From NCBI RefSeq assembly GCF_005080685.1, contig NZ_CP039371.1, forward strand, positions 1,736,001 through 1,800,000: 64,000 bases of DNA, read 5' to 3'. Below the pieces are notes generated by a model. The model did no database searches, was not told the DNA's origin, and was given only the letters and a program-made list of their open reading frames with translations. The translations under genes were made by a program, and so were the position numbers. Shown piece by piece: positions 59,439 through 64,000 of the stretch. Each line of letters starts with the position of its first letter. The stretch's first letter is position 1. This stretch comes from Pseudomonas putida (GTDB taxonomy: Bacteria; Pseudomonadota; Gammaproteobacteria; Pseudomonadales; Pseudomonadaceae).

Positions 59439-60770
59439 TCAGTGCTTGCGCAGGCCCCAGGCGCCCCACGCAAGCCCCAGCGCAGCGGCGATCAGCGAAG
59501 CGCAGAGCACGCCCAGTTTCGCCGCGCCCAAAGAGGCTGGGTCGACGAACGCCAGGTTGGCGATGAAGATCGACATGGTGAAGCCGATGCCGGCGAGCAG
59601 GCCGATCAGCGTGATGCTACGCCAGGTGACGCCCGCAGGCAGCGAGCACCAGCCCAGGCGGACCATCAGCCAGCTGACGCTGACGATGCCCAGTGGCTTG
59701 CCCACGACCAGGGCGGCGATCACGGCGATCATCACCCATTGCGGCGCCTCGAGGCTCAGGTCGACTCCCGACAGGCTCACCCCGGCATTGGCCAGCGCGA
59801 ACAGCGGCATGATCCCATAGGCCACCCACGGGTGCAGGGCGCCCTGGACACGGACTACCGGTGGTACCAGTTCGCGCTGGGCCAGGCGCAGGTGTTTCAG
59901 TGGGGTCATCAGTTCGCTGGCGTCGCGCTCCGGCGCTTTGGCGCGGCCCAGCAGCTCCTGTGTGAAACGCGTCACTGCATCCAGTGGGCGTTCACGCATG
60001 GGCATTGCGGCAACGGGCGTCATCAGGCCGAGCACCACGCCGGCGAGGGTCGGGTGGGCACCGGTCATCAGGACACCGACCCAGGTGATGGCGCCGGGGA
60101 TCACATAGGCGTAAGCCGAGCCTATGCCGATTTTCTGCAGCCCCACCACCATGACCAGGCCGATCAGGGCAACGCCGAAACCGCTGTAGTCGAGGCCGCC
60201 GGAGTAGAAGAAGGCAATGATCAGCACGGCGATGATGTCGTCGATGATCGCCAGGGCCAGAAGGAAGATGCGCACGTTCGAGGGGATGGATTTGCCGAGC
60301 AGCGCCAGCACGCCGACGGCGAAGGCGATGTCGGTGGCAGTCGGCACGGCCCAGCCTTGTTGTTCGCTCGGGGCGTGACCGAAGCCCAGGTAGAGCAAGG
60401 CCGGTACCGCCACGCCGCCGATGGCCGCCGCCATGGGCAGGGTGGCTTGGCGCAGGCTGGAGAGGGCGCCTTCGTGGATCTCGCGGCGGATTTCCATGCC
60501 GACCACCAGGAAGAAGATGGTCATCAAGCCGTCGTTGATCCAGAAATGCAGCGACTGGGTGAACAGCAACGAGCCGACGCCGAAGGTGAGCGGCGTGTGC
60601 CACAGCGCGTCATAGCTATTGGCAGCAGGTGAGTTGGCCCAGATCAGCGCGGCGATGGCGGCGATGAGCAGCACGATGCCGCTGACGGCTTCGATGTGCA
60701 GGAAGCGTTCGAGGTTGGCGAAAGCACGTTCGGCAAGTTGCTGGGCACGAGGCAGTGGCGTGTGTTGCAT
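59439..60770 (-). CDS. nhaA: Na+/H+ antiporter NhaA
   Basis: 443 aa, 12 membrane helices. The paired Asp of the ion site lie in [17 protein letters not shown], with [15 protein letters not shown] before them and [18 protein letters not shown] in the C-terminal part. Start at 60770 ([12 protein letters not shown]); an upstream extension of 40 codons has no family support. It ends 71 bases before the ClC gene on the same strand. Confidence 0.94.
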   Translation of the reverse strand: MQHTPLPRAQQLAERAFANLERFLHIEAVSGIVLLIAAIAALIWANSPAANSYDALWHTPLTFGVGSLLFTQSLHFWINDGLMTIFFLVVGMEIRREIHEGALSSLRQATLPMAAAIGGVAVPALLYLGFGHAPSEQQGWAVPTATDIAFAVGVLALLGKSIPSNVRIFLLALAIIDDIIAVLIIAFFYSGGLDYSGFGVALIGLVMVVGLQKIGIGSAYAYVIPGAITWVGVLMTGAHPTLAGVVLGLMTPVAAMPMRERPLDAVTRFTQELLGRAKAPERDASELMTPLKHLRLAQRELVPPVVRVQGALHPWVAYGIMPLFALANAGVSLSGVDLSLEAPQWVMIAVIAALVVGKPLGIVSVSWLMVRLGWCSLPAGVTWRSITLIGLLAGIGFTMSIFIANLAFVDPASLGAAKLGVLCASLIAAALGLAWGAWGLRKH

Positions 60771-60973
60771 AGGCGCAAGAACTCCCGCATGGCGGCCCGA
60801 CCTGCGTAGTTTTTTAACCTGCTTCACTGCCGTATGCAGCTTGCACCCGGGCGCAAGTCTACCGGACAAGGGCGGCGAGGTGAACGGCAAAGCCGTTGCC
60901 GGTTGTTTTTAGCCTCGGCAGGGGGTTGTTCGTTTTGGTCATCAAGTTGTAATTTTCGATCATTGAGGCGCTT

Positions 60974-60987
60974 CAAACGGCTGTTTA
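60974..60987. promoter_or_regulatory. PsrA-like operator before fadH
   Basis: CAAAC (60974-60978), four bases, GTTTA (60983-60987) is close to the Pseudomonas PsrA pattern (G/C)AAAC-N2-4-GTTT(G/C). It lies 83 bases before the fadH ATG. Confidence 0.5.
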
Positions 60988-61057
60988 ATGTCTTGTTCCA
61001 TAAACGACGGTAAGCCGCTGCCCGCGAGCTTCCCGCACCCCGTGATCACGCCATTGA

Positions 61058-63106
<2,049 letters not shown>

Positions 63107-63140
63107 GGGGGCTGGCTGGGGATTTGTAGCGTGGCGGATA

Positions 63141-63358
63141 TCGAGCGCCGCCCGCGCGGCGCATCGCGGAGTGTGCGCTTGGGAGTTGGGGTGCCGCCGA
63201 AATCGAGCGCCGCCCGCGCGGCGCATCGCGGAGTGTGCGCTTGGGAGTTGGGGTGCCGCCGAAATCGAGCGCCGCCCGCGCGGCGCATCGCGAAGTGTGC
63301 GCTGGAGAGGTGTGGTGCCGCACACATCGAGCGCCGCCCGCGCGGCGCATCGCGACGC
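63141..63358 (+). repeat. 62-bp tandem repeat, four units
   Basis: TCGAGCGCCGCCCGCGCGGC starts at 63141, 63203, 63265 and 63327, an exact 62-base period. Units 1-3 are almost identical; unit 4 runs into a REP end (GACGCAAGGCCGCTCCCAC). Each unit contains CGCCGCCCGCGCGGCG, an internal palindrome. Confidence 0.92.
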
Positions 63359-63604
63359 AAGGCCGCTCCCACATTTGTTGCAACGTGCCACTGTCTGTCA
63401 GGCCATGGTTGTTCGCCTTTGGGGGCACCACGGAATATCGGGGTGCGCCCTGCGCCAACACAGATATCGCACCGGGCCCGCCAGGCTGACCACCATGGCC
63501 TACCAGACAAAATTGGCCCGAAACAGATGTGGGAGCGGCCTTGCGTCGCGATGCGCCGCGCGGGCGGCGCTCGATGTGTGCGGCACCACACCTCTCCAGC
63601 GCAC
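63297..63604. repeat. 83-bp inverted repeat with 142-bp spacer
   Basis: Left arm 63297-63379 and right arm 63522-63604 are complementary with one mismatch. The spacer also has partly inverted segments (AGGCCATGG near 63400 and CCATGGCCT near 63494). No gene is seen in 63107-63679. Confidence 0.92.
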
Positions 63605-63679
63605 GCATCCGCGAAGCGCCGCGACCCTTCTCAAAGCAGGCGCAGCCCAATCCAACCACCCCTGCTAAGCTGCCGCCCC

Positions 63680-64000
63680 ATGAATCCCGACGATCTCCCC
63701 CAAGCGCCCCTTCAACCCCTGAACCTCCCCTGGCTCCACCAAGCCAGGATCCAGGTCGCCATCCTGCGCCTGGACCTGATCGACCCGCTGATCAGTGGCA
63801 ACAAATGGTTCAAACTCCGCCATCACCTGCAGCACGCCCGGCAGTCCGGCGCCTCCGGCCTGATCAGCCTCGGCGGCAACCATTCCAATCACCTGCACGC
63901 CCTGGCCGCCGCAGGCAAGCGCTTCGGTTTCGCCACCGCCGGGCTGTTGCGTGGCCATGCCCAGGATACCCCCACGGTGCGAGACCTCCAGGCCATGGGC
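63680..64000 (+). CDS. PLP-dependent deaminase family (ACC deaminase/D-cysteine desulfhydrase), 5' part
   Basis: First 107 codons; the gene runs off the window. SGNKWFKLRHHL carries the PLP Lys and LGGNHSNHLHALAA is the phosphate-binding loop. This family includes 1-aminocyclopropane-1-carboxylate deaminase and D-cysteine desulfhydrase. Function cannot be narrowed without the 3' part. Start ATG at 63680 lies just past the repeat block. Confidence 0.85.
   Translation, partial: MNPDDLPQAPLQPLNLPWLHQARIQVAILRLDLIDPLISGNKWFKLRHHLQHARQSGASGLISLGGNHSNHLHALAAAGKRFGFATAGLLRGHAQDTPTVRDLQAMG

Noticed and set aside
59136..60632. 498-codon plus-strand frame opposite nhaA
   Set aside because: His/Asp/Gln-rich shadow; nhaA on the other strand has complete transporter motifs.
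63141..63358. CRISPR array
   Set aside because: The 62-bp units are contiguous and have no unique spacers or cas genes nearby.

Overview
The window is chromosomal DNA of a fluorescent Pseudomonas, most likely of the P. putida group. Protein sequences, gene order (rluC-HAD-sppA, yceD-rpmF-plsX-fabDG-acpP-fabF-pabC-mltG-tmk-holB-tatD, leuCD-leuB-asd-usg-fimV-truA-trpF-accD-folC-cvpA-purF-metZ), high GC and P. putida-type REP palindromes all support this. Species and strain cannot be fixed from the sequence alone.

Layout. 1-3.9 kb: a divergent promoter region (probably the rne leader on the minus strand), rluC, a HAD phosphatase, sppA and an opposed Maf/YceF gene. 4.0-13.2 kb: a collinear block for ribosomal protein L32, phospholipid and fatty-acid initiation, folate (pabC), murein (mltG), dTMP kinase and clamp-loader delta prime, then tatD. 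14.0-17.4 kb: a nested mobile region, in which two inverted copies of a ~270-bp structured repeat are each split by a different insertion sequence (an IS481-type and a frameshifted IS4-type). 17.8-26.0 kb: TetR, a MoaA homologue, a DUF4823 lipoprotein, a DUF1285 protein, tRNA-Asn, an aromatic aminotransferase, uvrB with a LexA box, and gltX. 26.2-27.1 kb: three tRNA-Ala/tRNA-Glu pairs. 27.2-30.9 kb: TetR, a hydrolase, a thioesterase, dusC, and an IbpA-type small heat-shock gene behind a sigma-32-like promoter and a ROSE-like RNA thermometer. 30.9-34.2 kb: a five-PAS GGDEF-EAL protein. 34.2-41.8 kb: LysR divergent from leuCD, a methyltransferase, leuB, asd and usg. 41.8-53.6 kb: fimV, truA, trpF, accD, folC, a SPOR protein, cvpA, purF, metZ and an SDR. 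53.7-54.4 kb: tRNA-Val and three tRNA-Asp. 54.5-64.0 kb: a DUF2242 lipoprotein, a 28-codon ORF, a nitrilase-like gene fused to an AraC regulator by an apparent 1-bp loss, a ClC transporter, nhaA, fadH behind a PsrA-like site, a large repeat block, and the start of a PLP-dependent deaminase-family gene.

Most of the window is conserved housekeeping DNA. I see no CRISPR array, defence island, prophage or secondary-metabolite cluster. The least explained structure is the inverted repeat pair at 14.0-17.4 kb, whose two copies differ by base changes that keep hairpin pairing, followed by the 62-bp tandem array with a near-perfect 83-bp inverted repeat at 63.1-63.6 kb. Other notable points are apparently leaderless starts of rluC and yceD, the nitrilase-AraC fusion, a tRNA-Asp copy with a shortened variable loop, and the absence of pilZ between holB and tatD.
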